A program made the translations under genes and the position numbers. Positions 10,991 through 22,149 of a stretch of DNA of 64,000 bases are shown one piece after another (the stretch's first letter is position 1; every line of letters begins with the position of its first letter). The notes under the pieces are model-generated. The model was not told the origin of the DNA. It searched no databases and saw nothing but the letters and a program-made list of their open reading frames with translations. The stretch comes from Cryptomeria japonica (lineage: Eukaryota > Streptophyta > Pinopsida > Cupressales > Cupressaceae). The stretch is taken from positions 284,951,957 through 285,015,956 of the forward strand of contig NC_081410.1 in the NCBI RefSeq assembly GCF_030272615.1, given 5' to 3'.

Positions 10991-12570
10991 GATCTCCATT
11001 GGTTGTTTTCCCAGTAGCGGTGCTTCAGCTAGTTGATCTGCAATTGCTTGTCCTTTGATAGCTTGTCGCTTTGTGTAGTGGATATCAAATTCAATGAGAT
11101 TCATGACCCATTTAGCCAATCTGCCTGTAAGATCTACTTTGCTGAGCAAATATTTGAGAGGATCATTTTTTGCGACTAGCTTAATTGTGTGAGCTAGCAT
11201 GTAATGCTGGAACTTTTGAGAGGCAAATACCACTGTTAGACAAGCCTTCTCAATGAATGTATAGTTGAGTTCATATCTGTTTAATGTCCTTCTGATGTAA
11301 TAGATAGCTCGTTCCTTGCCTTGTTGATCTTCTTGTGCTAATAATGCCCCCAGTGATATATTTGTTGTTGAAATGTAGAGAATGAGTGGCTTCCCTGCTA
11401 TTGGCAGTACTAGAACTGGTGGGTTCATTAGATATTGCTTGATTTGATAGAATGATTCTACACATTTGGCTTCCCATCTGAATGGTATATTTTTATGTAG
11501 CAAATGGTTGAATGGTAGACTTTTATCTGTTAGTTGAGCAATGAATCGCTTGATTGACTGGAGTCGTCCTTGTAGAGATCTGAGTTGGTTGATGTTCTTT
11601 GGTGGTGGCATCTCCATTATGGCTTGTACCTTTGCTAGATCCACTTCAATGCCCCTTGCTGAAACTATGTAGCCTAGTAATTTGCCTGATGTTACCCCGA
11701 AGACACACTTCTTAGGGTTGAGCTTGACTTGGAATTTCTCCAATCTGTCAAAAATCTTTTCTAAGATGCTTAGATGTTATGTCCATGTAAATTATTTAGT
11801 TAATAAATCATCCACATAGTCCTCCATGAAGGTATGCATCATGTCATGAAATATTGTTATCATTTCTCATTGATAAGTTGCCCCTGCATTCTTTAGGCCA
11901 AAAGGCATGACATTCCAACAGTACGTTCCCCAAGGATAGGTAAATTTTGTTCTATCTTGATCCTCTGGGGCTATCTTGATTTGATTATAGCCCGAAAAAC
12001 CATCCATTAGTGATAGCATTGCATGGCCTATTGTGAGTTCTACAATTATGTCAATAATGGGCAAAGGAAAGTCATCTTTTAGATAGACTTTGTTGACATC
12101 TCTAAAATCGATGCAAATCTTGATGCTACCATCTGGTTTAGATACTGGTACGATGTTGGAAATCCATTCAGCATAGTCGATAGGTCGAATAAATCCGACG
12201 TCTAATAGTTTCTTCAGCTCAACTTTGACCATGATGAGTGCTACATGTGGATTCATCTTTCTCAATTTTTGCTTGACTGGTTTAGCTCCTGGAGTAATGG
12301 ATAAGTGATGCATGATTAACTGTGGATCAATCTCGGGCATATCTGCATATGACCAAGCAAAGTTGATTTGCTTTTCTTTGAAAAATTGGATAAACTCTGA
12401 TTTTTCTTCCTCTGTCAAAGATTCTGCAAGGTGTATGTTTTTGGTTGCTTCTATTGCACCAATGTTGATTGATTGAGTGGGCTCAATCAATATGGCTGAT
12501 CACTCTTGATAATGCTCAGGAAGAGTGTCAAGTCTCCCATCTTTAGGTGCCTTAAAAAGGTTTTCACCCT
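10991..12570 (-). pseudogene. pol: reverse transcriptase and first RNase H of element C
   Basis: One long frame carries RT blocks in order: a PVKQKLRKMNP region (about 12230), ICIDFRDVNK (about 12110), LMDGFSGYNQI (about 11995), a PWGTYCWNVMPFGLKNAGATYQ block (about 11880), the catalytic YVDD box at 11807-11818, and KLNPKKCVFGV (about 11705). The thumb and first RNase H follow (LYISTTNISLGALLAQ about 11375; ELNYTFIEKACLTVVFA about 11250). Stops at about 11867, near 11790 and near 11775 interrupt an otherwise continuous frame, consistent with point decay. The family role is reverse transcription of element RNA. Confidence 0.9.
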
Positions 12571-13435
12571 CACATGTGTCCTTTATTTTTACTTTTTTGT
12601 GATCTATTGTTGCCATTGACTGGTTTTCAGCAATAGATCCTTTATTTTGTTCATTTTTGTGACTGAGAAACTTGGCACTCCCCTGATTATAGATGTCATT
12701 ACTTTATTCACTGGTAGAGTTTGTTTCCGAGTTAACGGTACACAAGTAATGGATAATGGATTCATCATCCGGGAAAATTGGTATGTCATGATTTTCAAGT
12801 TCGTCCCAGTCTATGAGGTCAGGAAAGATAAGCGGTAAAGAGTCATTAGGTGGATCAAGTTTAGTTGTTGTAATTGTCAGGATGGAGGTATTATCATGGT
12901 TGGCTGAGATATTAAATAAGTTAAGGATTTTGTCTAGGTCTTCGATGGTATCATCTTCTGTGTAGACTTGCTCATAATGTCGCTGCTCATTTTCCATGGC
13001 GTCATAGATATTCTATGGACCAAATTCAAGTAGTCTAGGTTCTATGTTGTGTTCTTCTTGAGAGATGGGTGTATGACTGTCATTTGCAGCAATATTTTCA
13101 GTAACATTAGAATAGATGCCCCATTCATAGCCATTTGAATCAGTCTCAGAGGTATTATCCTAGATTTTGGCAGTGTTGTGAACGGGTATGTTGTAGGGTG
13201 AAAACAGGTCTTTGATGATTGATACAAGTCTAATAGTTTTCTTTGATTCTTTCTCAGATCCTGCTTCCACTCTTTGCATTTGTTCATATAATGTCTCTCC
13301 TCGGGGAGGAATGATGTTATCAGGAGGTGATTCCTCTTTGTCGGACACTGGTTCTTGAACATGATGTACTTCAGTAGTAGATGCTTCCTTCTTGTGATTG
13401 ATGGGTTTCCCGTGATGTTGCTTTCTTTCTTGATA
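12571..13435 (-). pseudogene. pol: protease-RT linker region of element C
   Basis: The - strand holds overlapping open segments in more than one frame (for example 12704-12997, acidic, and 13160-13348). The acidic content (EDDTIEDLDKILNLF and similar) and position fit the poorly conserved linker between the G-patch-like segment and RT in the polyprotein. Frameshifts break it and I see no catalytic motif. Confidence 0.45.
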
Positions 13436-13771
13436 TTATAGTTCTTTACGTATTGTCTCTATTGATTCAAATAGTGCTTCCTTCCATGAGTCCTCCTTGT
13501 ATTTCTTCTTTGCCTTCCACTGAGGTTTTTGATATTTGCTCGATGTTTTCTTGGGTGGGAGAGTTTGTTCATAACCCAATCCTATTTTGTCTTTACTGAA
13601 TTGTGAAGGAGGATCTAATGGTCCTATGACGCCTTCCTGACGCTTGCCGATAGGTCCTTTGCCATTGTATCCCATTTGTTGCATGATTAAGTAGCCCTTT
13701 CCATATAGGTGTGTTGGTATAGTTACCTCTATAGTAGTCGCTCTGTCTTCTTCCTCGTTCTTGTATACCAA
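13436..13771 (-). pseudogene. G-patch-like segment in pol of element C
   Basis: The segment GYLIMQQMGYNGKGPIGKRQ...GLGYEQ (about 13560-13710) has the spacing of a G-patch: hydrophobic pair, Met-Gly-(aromatic), Gly-X-Gly-X-X-(Ile/Leu)-Gly-Lys, and a terminal Gly-Leu-Gly-Tyr. G-patches are glycine-rich RNA-interaction motifs. In betaretroviruses one follows the protease and is linked to reverse transcription. Here it also lies between protease (14.0-14.5 kb) and RT (from 12.5 kb). The call rests on the glycine pattern alone; a chance glycine-rich linker is the alternative. Confidence 0.55.
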
Positions 13772-14010
13772 CTAAGGATGTCTTTTTCCTCTGATTCATG
13801 TGCTTGAGTGCCTAGTTGGATAAATTTGTCATCAAACTTGGTGATGGGCTATGTTGCTTGATGTGTTGATGTTGTAGGTAATCCAGGAGATTTAGGAAAT
13901 GCTGGTAAGTTGGCTAAACACAAAGGTTCCAAACAGTATTCTCCCATGCCTTTCTCTTTGATTTTCATTTTCTGTTTGAAATCCATAGATAGCAATTTAG
14001 ACTTTTCTTG

Positions 14011-14475
14011 CTAAATAGTTGGTGTTGACGCACTTTGTTTTTCTGTATTATGTGGAACCAAGTTGTCTTGGGCTGCCCCCATAGCATTACAATGTTGAAA
14101 TGGGTTATGATCTGCTGATATAGAAATCTCAGGTCCATTGTAGGGGAACTTAGCACACTGGTGATAAGTAGAAGGTACTGCTTGCATTTCATGTATCCAA
14201 GGTCGACCCAATAAGATATTATATGTGAGATCTATGTCTAAGACTTGGCACATAGTGTCCTTTTGTATTGGTCCTACTTGAATTGGTAACATTACTATTC
14301 CTTTGGATGATCTTTCTTTATCATCATATGCTTTGATAGTGATCTTTTTTCATGGATCAATAGATTGCTCAAAGAAGCCTAATGCACGGATAAGTTTCAA
14401 GGTACAGATATTGAGTCCAGCTCCTCCATCTATTAATAATATTTTGACTCGATGCTTGTAGACCAAGAATTCAAT
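14011..14475 (-). pseudogene. pol: aspartic protease of element C
   Basis: The active-site motif LLIDGGAGLNICTLKLI (about 14390-14440) keeps the catalytic Asp with Gly-Gly-Ala following, a form common in plant gypsy proteases. After a stop at about 14350, the second conserved block YNILLGRPWIHEMQAVPS (about 14170-14225) follows at normal spacing. The protease would cleave the gag-pol polyprotein. Both blocks are recognisable but now lie in separate open segments. Confidence 0.75.
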
Positions 14476-16622
14476 GTGGAGTGGAGTATTGTGTGGATGG
14501 CTCAATGAGATATTATCATGCTCAGAAAAGGTAAGGTTATGAGGCCATGTCATATGAGCCACCATGGCTTGGAATTTTTTAGCATCCAGATCTTGCAGTA
14601 CATTTGTTTCCAATAGTGCTTGTTCTAAGATGTCTTTGTGTTTTGGCAAAAGTTTTAGCAACTCCAGTATAGATATTTGAGCAGGAGTTTTGCGCAGTTG
14701 ACTGACTAGATCATATTGAATTTTGGGTATGGTGTTTGTTGTTGACGTATGCCCCTTCAAGACATATTTTTGAGCTCTGGTTGTTACATTGATGGATTCA
14801 TGTTCATGCTTGTCTTTGATTGTGATGACGTTTACTTGATTGTCCTCAGCTAATATATGATTGATGGTGTTATTGTATATGTGATTGATATGAGCTCCAT
14901 GTTTATAGTTTGAGGTTGAAGCTCCATCCTTGTTGCAGTTTGGAAGAGGATTCTTAAAGGCTCCATGGTCATCGTTTGTCTTGAGACCATTGACTGTTAA
15001 ATCGCCTCTATCAATCATGTCTTGAACAATGTTCTTCAGTCTCATGTAATCATTTGTTTGATGACCTTTGTTGCGATGAAAATCACAAAAGTGTGAGTCA
15101 TTCCACCAGGGTGGTTTGATTTTTGGTTCAAAGTTGTTGATCACTGGTAAGGAGATAATTTTGTTTACCAGGAGTTCTCTGAATGCTAACTCCAATGATT
15201 GCCCTAGTGGTGTGTAAATGCATTTTGGAAAACTGTTGGTGTTACCTCATGAGTTTGTATTTGGTCCTCGATTGGTGTTATTACTTTGGGTATTGTTGGT
15301 GTTGTTTGCATTGAGATGATCTTGATTGGCATTTGGTGCATATGTGTTAGTGCCTTGGTTAGCACCTTTTGGATTCTTTGTAGCTTGAGGATTACCTGAT
15401 AACGCTAGCACTGGTTGCTTCAATTTTGTATCATTAGGATCATTTCCTCCTTTGTTTCCAGTGTTTTTGTTTCTGGTCCAAAATCTGGATTTGTCTAAGT
15501 TGTTGTTGTTTTGGTTGTTGTAGTTGGATGAATTTGTTCCTTTGAAAAATTTCAATGTTCCTTTCTTGACACATGCCTCCTCTACTTGGATGTCATTTTC
15601 AATCAATTTGGCAAAAGATGGTATGCATTGAAGTTTGAGTATGTACCTCATCTCACTATTCAAGTTGTCGATGAAAATTTCCATCTTTTCCTTTTCGGGC
15701 ACATCTCAAGGATATCTCGAAACCATACATCGCCAACGTTGAAGGAATACCATGAGTGTTTCATTTTTTTTCTGCTTGGTATTACAAACATCTAGCATAG
15801 TGATAGCATGTTGAATGTTGTAGGAATATTGAGTTATGAATTTGTTGACTAATTCATCAAATGATCTGACAGGAGGTGTGATTTTGGATAACTATTCCAT
15901 TGTTTGTCCTCCCAAGCTTCTTGGGAATAACCTCATCAAATAGGTGTCATCATGGGCAAATTCAAAACTCATGGTACAAAATTCTCGAACATGATCACGA
16001 GGATCGCTTTTCCCATCATATTTGTCAAATTTGACCGTCTATTAAAAAGATAACGACAAATTTCAGTTAAGAAATACTGTACTGGTTGTCCCTTGTTGCA
16101 TGTCTTGCATTTGTCTTTGCAACATTTGCATTTGTTGAGTGAAAGCAATCAAAGGCACATTTGTTTGCCGAGGGAAGATTTCTTCCCTTGCATTATTTCT
16201 AAGCTGAAATGGTGTGTGGTGGGGTATGTTTTGTTTAGGGATGTTTTGCTTGGGAAAATTTTGTTTTGGTAGATTTTGCTCAGGTATGTTTTGTGTAGGG
16301 TCACGTCCTTCCTCCTCTCTTTGTCATTTTGATAATCATAATATCGAGAACTTGTTCTAAATATGTCAGTGTCAAAGTCTTCAGGGAGTTTAACTCCTTT
16401 GTTGGTGAACATGAGTAGATATTTTTCTTTGGCATTCTCCATGAGTCTTTCCACAAGTTTTTGAAATGAAGCGCTTTCTTGACACTCTTGGATGATTTCC
16501 TCAGAAATTTTGGTGTCTTTTAGATTTGGACATTCGAAAGGATTTGATAATCTTCGATCCATGTTGGACTCTGGTTGCATTATGCTTTGTTTGTTTCGTT
16601 GAGAGTGAGTAACAACGGGCAT
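14476..16622 (-). pseudogene. gag: Gag of element C with capsid region and degenerate zinc motif
   Basis: From 16622 the frame starts with a polar region, then proline/glutamine/asparagine pentapeptide repeats (16200-16290), then a Retrotrans_gag-type capsid region: an FDKYDGKSDPRDHV segment near 16020, FITQYS near 15850, FLQRWR near 15750, and MEIFIDNLNSEMRY near 15680. An Asn/Gly-rich linker follows (15250-15540), then a zinc-like motif WNDSHFCDFHRNKGHQTNDY (about 15050-15110) in which the final Cys is Tyr. Stops near 16060, 15890, 15703 and 15247 and one frameshift near 16300 break it. Gag would form the particle. Confidence 0.75.
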
Positions 16623-16634
16623 CTAGTAGAAACT

Positions 16635-17015
16635 TTATGTGACAAAGGGAATGAACTCCTCTTCGATTTGTTGCTCAGGGGTTGGTGGTTCAACCCGCAA
16701 TATATTGTAAGTGATGCACTCTTCGAGGAATAAGGCCGGATTGATCTTTCCTCCTTGATTTAGGCGTTGATTGAATGCTGATTTTTCATAGAATGCTTGA
16801 CTCCTCAATGGTTCATTGTCGAATTCGTTTGTTTTGTCTTGAAGATACAAGAACATATGAGGAAGGAATATTCGATGAGATTTGAAGAGTTGGCAATTGA
16901 TGTATAAAAATTTATTCCTTTTGGCAAGTTTCAGAGAACTGAGTTGTTGTTTCCTTAACTTAGTGTTATGATAAATACTCTTTCTGCTCAGAATATGAGC
17001 ATTAGTCATGCACAA
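16635..17015 (-). CDS. small ORF ahead of gag in element C, function unknown
   Basis: This 126-codon frame precedes gag of element C with about 12 bases between its stop and the next open segment. It has a paralogue at 6072-6422 in element B, which argues it is a real coding segment of this element family. It is basic and leucine-rich in the first half (KLRKQQLSSLKLAKRNKFLYI) and acidic/proline-rich at the end (EPPTPEQQIEEEFIPFVT). It may be the N-terminal part of Gag separated by a gained stop. I recognise no domain. Confidence 0.55.
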   Translation of the reverse strand: MCMTNAHILSRKSIYHNTKLRKQQLSSLKLAKRNKFLYINCQLFKSHRIFLPHMFLYLQDKTNEFDNEPLRSQAFYEKSAFNQRLNQGGKINPALFLEECITYNILRVEPPTPEQQIEEEFIPFVT

Positions 17016-17492
17016 GCAACCAATGGTTTCCTTTGATTTGTTTTGGATTTAGTTATCTTGTTTGGAAACTTAAGTTTTAATTTATCAAATGAAGGTTTAG
17101 ATGCCCCCTCATGACAAAGCGTGTCAAATGATATGGAATACAAGTTTATCCGATATGGAAACTTGATTTGACAACTTGGAGTTTAAAAACAAGTGTGTTT
17201 TTGGATAGAAATCCATTTGATTGAAGGACCTGTTGATACTTGTGATGATGTTTCCTGATTTTGACAGGAGAGATGTGTTTTATCTTGCGACTAGTTTTTA
17301 GATTTTGACAACTTTTTTTTATGAAGAACTTGCTTTGGGAATAGTTTTTGGATACTCTGTTTTGATTTTCTATTTGATGAAGTTCAAGCTGAGGAAAGAA
17401 AGCTTCCTAAATTGTTTTCAGATTTTTCAAAATACCTTCTGTTTTGCCCCCTATTTTCTCAGTTTTTGCTACATGCTTAAGACAAAAATGTA

Positions 17493-17842
17493 ATGCGCTA
17501 CTGAATTTCCTCAACGCGCTAGAGAACAGACTCCACATGCTAAGCTGCCCTCTGTGACGTGCTAACTGGTTGTTTTGAATTTATTTTGGTCTAAAAGGTT
17601 ACGTGCTAATATGGGTTGCCAATGCGCTAACTACTAGTCTCTACACGCTAATTCTTGATCCCCACGCGCTAAGTTGTTGCTTCAACGTGCAAGAATGTTT
17701 CCAGAAAGTGCTAAGTTTAAACTACTAGTGTTGGATTTTGATGAAGCGCTAAAGTTCAGAATGAATACGCTAAAGTGAAGTTCGAGTGTGCTAAAGGATG
17801 GTTTCTATGCGCTAAGAAGTTGCTCTTACGCGCTAGACTGCC
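17493..17842 (-). repeat. about 22-bp degenerate tandem repeats, ACGCGCTAA core (block 1)
   Basis: About fifteen copies of an octamer family (ATGCGCTA, ACGCGCTA, ACATGCTA, ACGTGCTA, ACACGCTA, AAGCGCTA) recur about every 20-25 bp, with unrelated spacer sequence between them. Only the octamer is conserved, so this is not an ordinary minisatellite. Confidence 0.75.
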
Positions 17843-19349
17843 CTGATAGTTTTGACTTGGTGGTTTTTTTGCAATTTTTAGAACTTTGTTTTCAATGATG
17901 ATGGATGATTTTCTGAAGTAATAAATGAAAGCACGACACAAAAGAAGCAACCATTTTGCTTAGTCTAAATAATGAGTGTATGTTATGCGAGGATGTGTTC
18001 AAATCCCCAATGTTTTAACAAGTTTAAATACAACAACATACAAATCAGTTAGACTCTTTATTCAAAGGTCATAAGTAATATCATAGCCCACTAGTCTCGA
18101 TACTCCGTCAGCTCAAACAACCTTGTCACCCCCTAGGGGGCACCCATTTTTTTGCCTTTTGCTAGAAATCAACCCAAAGTGAATTGCTTCACAATTGAGT
18201 AGTTATTTTGGGAGATATATGGTGAGAGATCTTGCGGGCAGATTCTTCCCCACCCTTGTACTATGACATTACAAATATTTGGATACTGACTCGGCTCAAA
18301 GTTTCTATGCTACAGTTCGTAATCAAGCTTCTCGTTCAGCCGTCAGTGATAAACTCCCTTAGGAGGCTTCCCAAGCTTTAAAACAAAGGCTTTACTTATC
18401 TCAAGGATACTGGGGGAAGGCTAATTGTTGCGCGCAACCGTTGAAAAGCACTTTCGTCACTTTCCACTTTTGATTATAGTGGGTCAGAACACTTGGCGTC
18501 AAAGTCATTTCTCACTTAGGTCGTTCCCTTCACACCAGCCAAAGAATGGCTTTAAGAGTTTTTCAACCCCTCGGCAAGGTAGGTCTGCTAAAGGATTTAA
18601 TGCAATAAACACCGAAAGCGTAAGAGTGGTCTGGCTTTTTTATCACCCAGTTAAGGGGAGAGCATATTTCTTCCACTTTTGCAACAAAGAAAACAAGTGT
18701 TCTTTTTAACTTTTATTGCAATGATTTGGTAAAATCTGTATGGAGATGTTGCTCCACAAAAACATGGTGTTTATTTTATCCCTTCAAAGCAATGATTTTT
18801 TGATCTAGTAAAGGAACCTGGTCAACAAAGCAAAACTCTGATTTGGCGTCAACAAAATAAAATCGATAAAAGGGGAAAGATCTTCCCTCTTTAACTTGAA
18901 ACAAAAATGTAAACAAATGTGGTTCTTTTTCCTTGCAAAAATTGAAATTGATCATTTTATGCACCAAAGGATGGTGAGGTTCTTTTTAAAGCTCTTTGTT
19001 TGCAAAATAGAAAGATTGTCTTGTTCTTTTTAGAGCCCAAAATGATAATTTTTCTCCTAAAAAAAGCAAGAAAGATGTTTTTGTTATTCCTTTTATTTGT
19101 CCAAAATATAGATGAGTTCAATTTTATCCAACAAGAATTAAAAGACTTTAAATTTTAACTAACTTAGCTAAGTTAGTAAAAAATTTAAACTATTGTAACT
19201 CTTAAAATAAAACTAAGCTCCAACCAGCAAGAAACTGTCAGAAATCTTGCAAAATATCAATCAAAATAGTTAGAAAAACCTTGGCTTTTGAGGACTTCTA
19301 CAAGTCTAAATTTAATCTCGGTTACAATTTAATTTTTTTTCTTTTGTCT

Positions 19350-19625
19350 ATGATGCGCTATAGAAAAGATTGTACGCGCTACAGGATAACCGGGATGCGC
19401 TATCACACAGACCAGAAGCATCGTAATGTTTTCCAAATGCGCTTCTCTATTAAGTTCTCGCGCCGAGACCTATAGGAAAACGTTAAAAATTCTATGCGCT
19501 AAGGAATGGTTTCTACACGCTAGGAAATGAGTCCCACGCACCAAACATTGTACTGGATGCACTAGAATGTTAACCAGATGCATTAAGGGATGTTCCCCAC
19601 GCACTGATTCCTGTTTCCGCGTACC
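19350..19625 (-). repeat. about 22-bp degenerate tandem repeats, ATGCGCTA core (block 2)
   Basis: About ten copies of the same octamer family (ATGCGCTA, ACGCGCTA, ACACGCTA, ATGCACTA, ATGCATTA) recur about every 20-25 bp, immediately downstream (- strand) of the primer-binding site. Confidence 0.72.
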
Positions 19626-19671
19626 TGCAAAAGTGGTTAGATTCAAAAACCAATTTGATTTATGGGGTTGA

Positions 19672-19689
19672 GCCCCACGGTGGGCGCCA
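19672..19689 (-). promoter_or_regulatory. primer-binding site of element C
   Basis: On the - strand TGGCGCCCACCGTGGGGC lies four bases beyond the LTR end. It starts TGG, complementary to a tRNA CCA end, and is the form I associate with Tat-lineage gypsy elements. It would prime minus-strand synthesis. The tRNA identity is not assigned. Confidence 0.82.
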
Positions 19690-19693
19690 AAAA

Positions 19694-21130
19694 TGTATGT
19701 GGGAAAAGCAGGTCGATGAAACTCAAAATGTGAAAAATGATGCTCAAAGGGCTTGTCCACACACCCATAGGACTTCTTGGTGCAAGTTATGGAGTCATGA
19801 AGAATGACTCAACTTCCCAAGGTAGGTTTCATGGTTCTCTATCTCACAAGGTCCCTCAAGCCAATGCCTTTTCTCTCAGATCACTGAGCAAAGTGACTTA
19901 GGGATGACGAATGCAAGAACGAGGGATGCTTTTGATTGATTTTAACATGAATGCATTCTATTTATACATGATTCTACAAATGAGTTAAACTAGATGATAA
20001 AATGACAAGGTTAGTAACAATGCTATCCTAAGATTATATACTAGTTAATGATTTAAGCTAATGATAATAGAAATACTCTAAAATGCTTATTAGATTAATT
20101 CCTATTATAAAGAGAGGCTAGATGTGTTGATAAAATTGAGCATAAATGAGATACTAAAAGCGTGGATCCTTGAAATGGAGAAATGAGGGCTCTATTTATA
20201 GGAAAAATAGGGCAATGGATGGTCAAGATTGGAGGAGTTAATCAAGGGTCAGGATTGAAAGTTATCAATCCATGTTTACTATTTCCACCAATGAAATGGT
20301 GATAATTGTCAATATAAGACTGCTTGAGAGAAGAGGTAAGGAGCATTAAATGCTTGAGAAGACCTCATGGTTACCTTAGAAGGTAAGGGTTAAGGTTAGG
20401 TTAGGGTTATCCAATAGATAAAGCTTTTACCCAAGGGGTAAACTCTTGTGCAAAGGTTAAAGGGATAACCATGGTCAAAGCAATGAATGCTTGATGAGAC
20501 CCCTGGGTTAGATGAGGGTTAAGTTAGGCAAAAAGTCTCTAACCATGCCACTAAGGGTTAGTTAACCATTAATTCTTTGAAGACTTTGGGGACAAATTTG
20601 TAAGAGTCCTTCCAAATTTGGGGGTATTCAACAAGTTAGCTTGTTGAAGGCATAAAGACTTTAATGCCTTTTGAAGACTTTAGAAGTGACCTCCTCAAAT
20701 TTAGGGAAAGGGGATAATGGATGGGTTTAGGCTAATTGATTAGGATTAGATGGATTCTAGAAGAAATTAGGAAGAGGTTTAGGATGCAAGTGAGAGATGT
20801 AGGAAAATGCAAGTGGATGAGGGATAATAGAATTTAATTAAAATAAATTGCTTTATTTCAATTTGGTTGAAGGTTGGGAATTAAATAAATTAGATTTATT
20901 TAATTGGGATGAACTATTTAATTAAATGTAAATTTAATTAAAAAGTAGAGAGAAGGGATTTAATTAAATAAAATGATTTATTCAATTAAATGATGTAAAG
21001 GGCTTAAGTGAATTTAAATAAATAAATTGAGTAATTTATTTAATTTAGTAGCAGAATGTGGATGATTTAATTAAATTAGATTTAACTAAGTAGAGGAATG
21101 AGAATAAAATGAACATTAAATATTCATTTA
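19694..21130 (-). repeat. 5' LTR of element C
   Basis: The inner end is fixed by the primer-binding site: on the - strand the LTR finishes ...CACATACA followed by TTTT and TGGCGCC. A TATA box (CTATAAATA on the - strand) lies at 20193-20201. The outer end is uncertain, somewhere near 21110-21145, where coding sequence of element D starts. The outer 300 bp is very AT-rich with repeated TTAATTAAAT-type blocks. Confidence 0.7.
20193..20201 (-). promoter_or_regulatory. TATA box of element C LTR
   Basis: The - strand reads CTATAAATA inside the LTR, about 500 bp from its inner end. This is the expected placement for the element promoter. No transcription evidence is available. Confidence 0.5.
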
Positions 21131-21149
21131 GGAATATGGTCATTTTAAT

Positions 21150-22130
21150 ATGTCTATAATAGGGAATATGGAGTTTCATTAAATCCCAAGAAGAGCATAT
21201 TTGTTGTTCATGAAGGCAAGTTGCTGGGATATATTGTTTCAAAGCATGAGATTTCAATAGATCATGAGAGGATCATAGCCATACTTGCATTGCCATTACC
21301 AGCACATAAGAAGGGACTCCCGAGTTTCATAGGTAGGATTAACTTTATCAGAAGGTTTATTCCTAATATTGGAGCATTGATGCAGCCACTTACAACCATG
21401 CTTAAGAAAAACATTCCTTTTCAGTGGACTAAGGAAGGTAAGAACAATTTTGAAGAAATTAAAGAAGCAATTGTAGTAGCCCCTACTCTCATTAATCCTA
21501 ATTTTAGGAAAGATTTTATTCTATATGCCTTTGGGAGTGAGGATACTATTTCTGCAATGTTGTGTCAGCAAAATGATGAAGGTTTAGAAAAACCAATTGC
21601 TTTCTTTAGCCAGATTTTGCATGATTATGAGACTAGATACTCATTTGTAGAAAAATATGTGTTAGCAGTAATAAGAAGCCTTGAGAAATTTAGGCACATG
21701 CTCTCTAACAATAAGATTCGGCTTATGGTTGCTCATCTTATAGTGAAAGAGTTTTTGCTCAGCAAAGACATAAATAACAAAAGAGTAGGTTAGATTACTA
21801 TGGCAATGGAATATGACATCTCTATCAAGGTAACCAAGCTAGTAAGAGGCAAGAGTTTATGCAAGCAGCTTGCTGGCACAAAAAATAGTAAAGAAGTGGA
21901 GCAACAAGTTGAAACATTGCTTAATAATGAAGAACAACCTACTCCCCCAGCTTTGTCAGTCACTTGGAATTAGCAGATTGCCCATTATTTACAAACTGGT
22001 GACTATCTGGAAGGCTTAGATAGATCAAAACGAAGGTATTTCAAGCTACAAGCCATTTCTTATGCTTTAATAGATGGTATTTTGTTCAAAAAATATTATA
22101 ACGATGTTCTATTAAGATGCATTGAGCCAG
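21150..22130 (+). pseudogene. pol: RT thumb and RNase H of gypsy element D
   Basis: Starting with the NPKKSIF and GKLLGYIVS blocks just after the (missing) YxDD box, the frame runs through the RT thumb (FIGRINFIRRFIPN, about 21330) and a single RNase H (FILYAFGSEDTISAML about 21520; YSFVEKYVLAVIRSLEKFRHM about 21640). A stop lies near 21791. The following connection segment contains a further stop near 21972 and is unremarkable. There is no second RNase H, which separates D from the Tat-type element C. Confidence 0.8.
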
Positions 22131-22149
22131 ATCAAATAGAAAAAGTTTC

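Larger units (their letters stand above)
17016..19671 (-). other. noncoding leader (5' UTR) of element C
   Basis: No gene is supportable here. The region separates the primer-binding site from the first ORF and is unusually long (about 2.6 kb). It holds two blocks of about 22-bp degenerate repeats at its two ends (17493-17842 and 19350-19625). The middle (17900-19300) contains T-rich and A-rich stretches without clear structure. Confidence 0.6.
10086..21130 (-). mobile_element. Tat-like Ty3/gypsy element C with dual RNase H, 3' truncated
   Basis: On the - strand the order is LTR, PBS, repeat-rich leader, small ORF, gag, protease, G-patch-like segment, RT, RNase H, second RNase H, start of integrase. 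RT before integrase marks Ty3/gypsy; the extra RNase H after the standard one is the hallmark of the Tat/Ogre lineage. The integrase stops after its zinc-binding domain at about 10086, so catalytic core, polypurine tract and 3' LTR are missing. Gag and pol are broken by stops and frameshifts. The right side abuts a + strand gypsy RT cut in mid-domain (21150), suggesting C inserted into element D. Confidence 0.85.
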
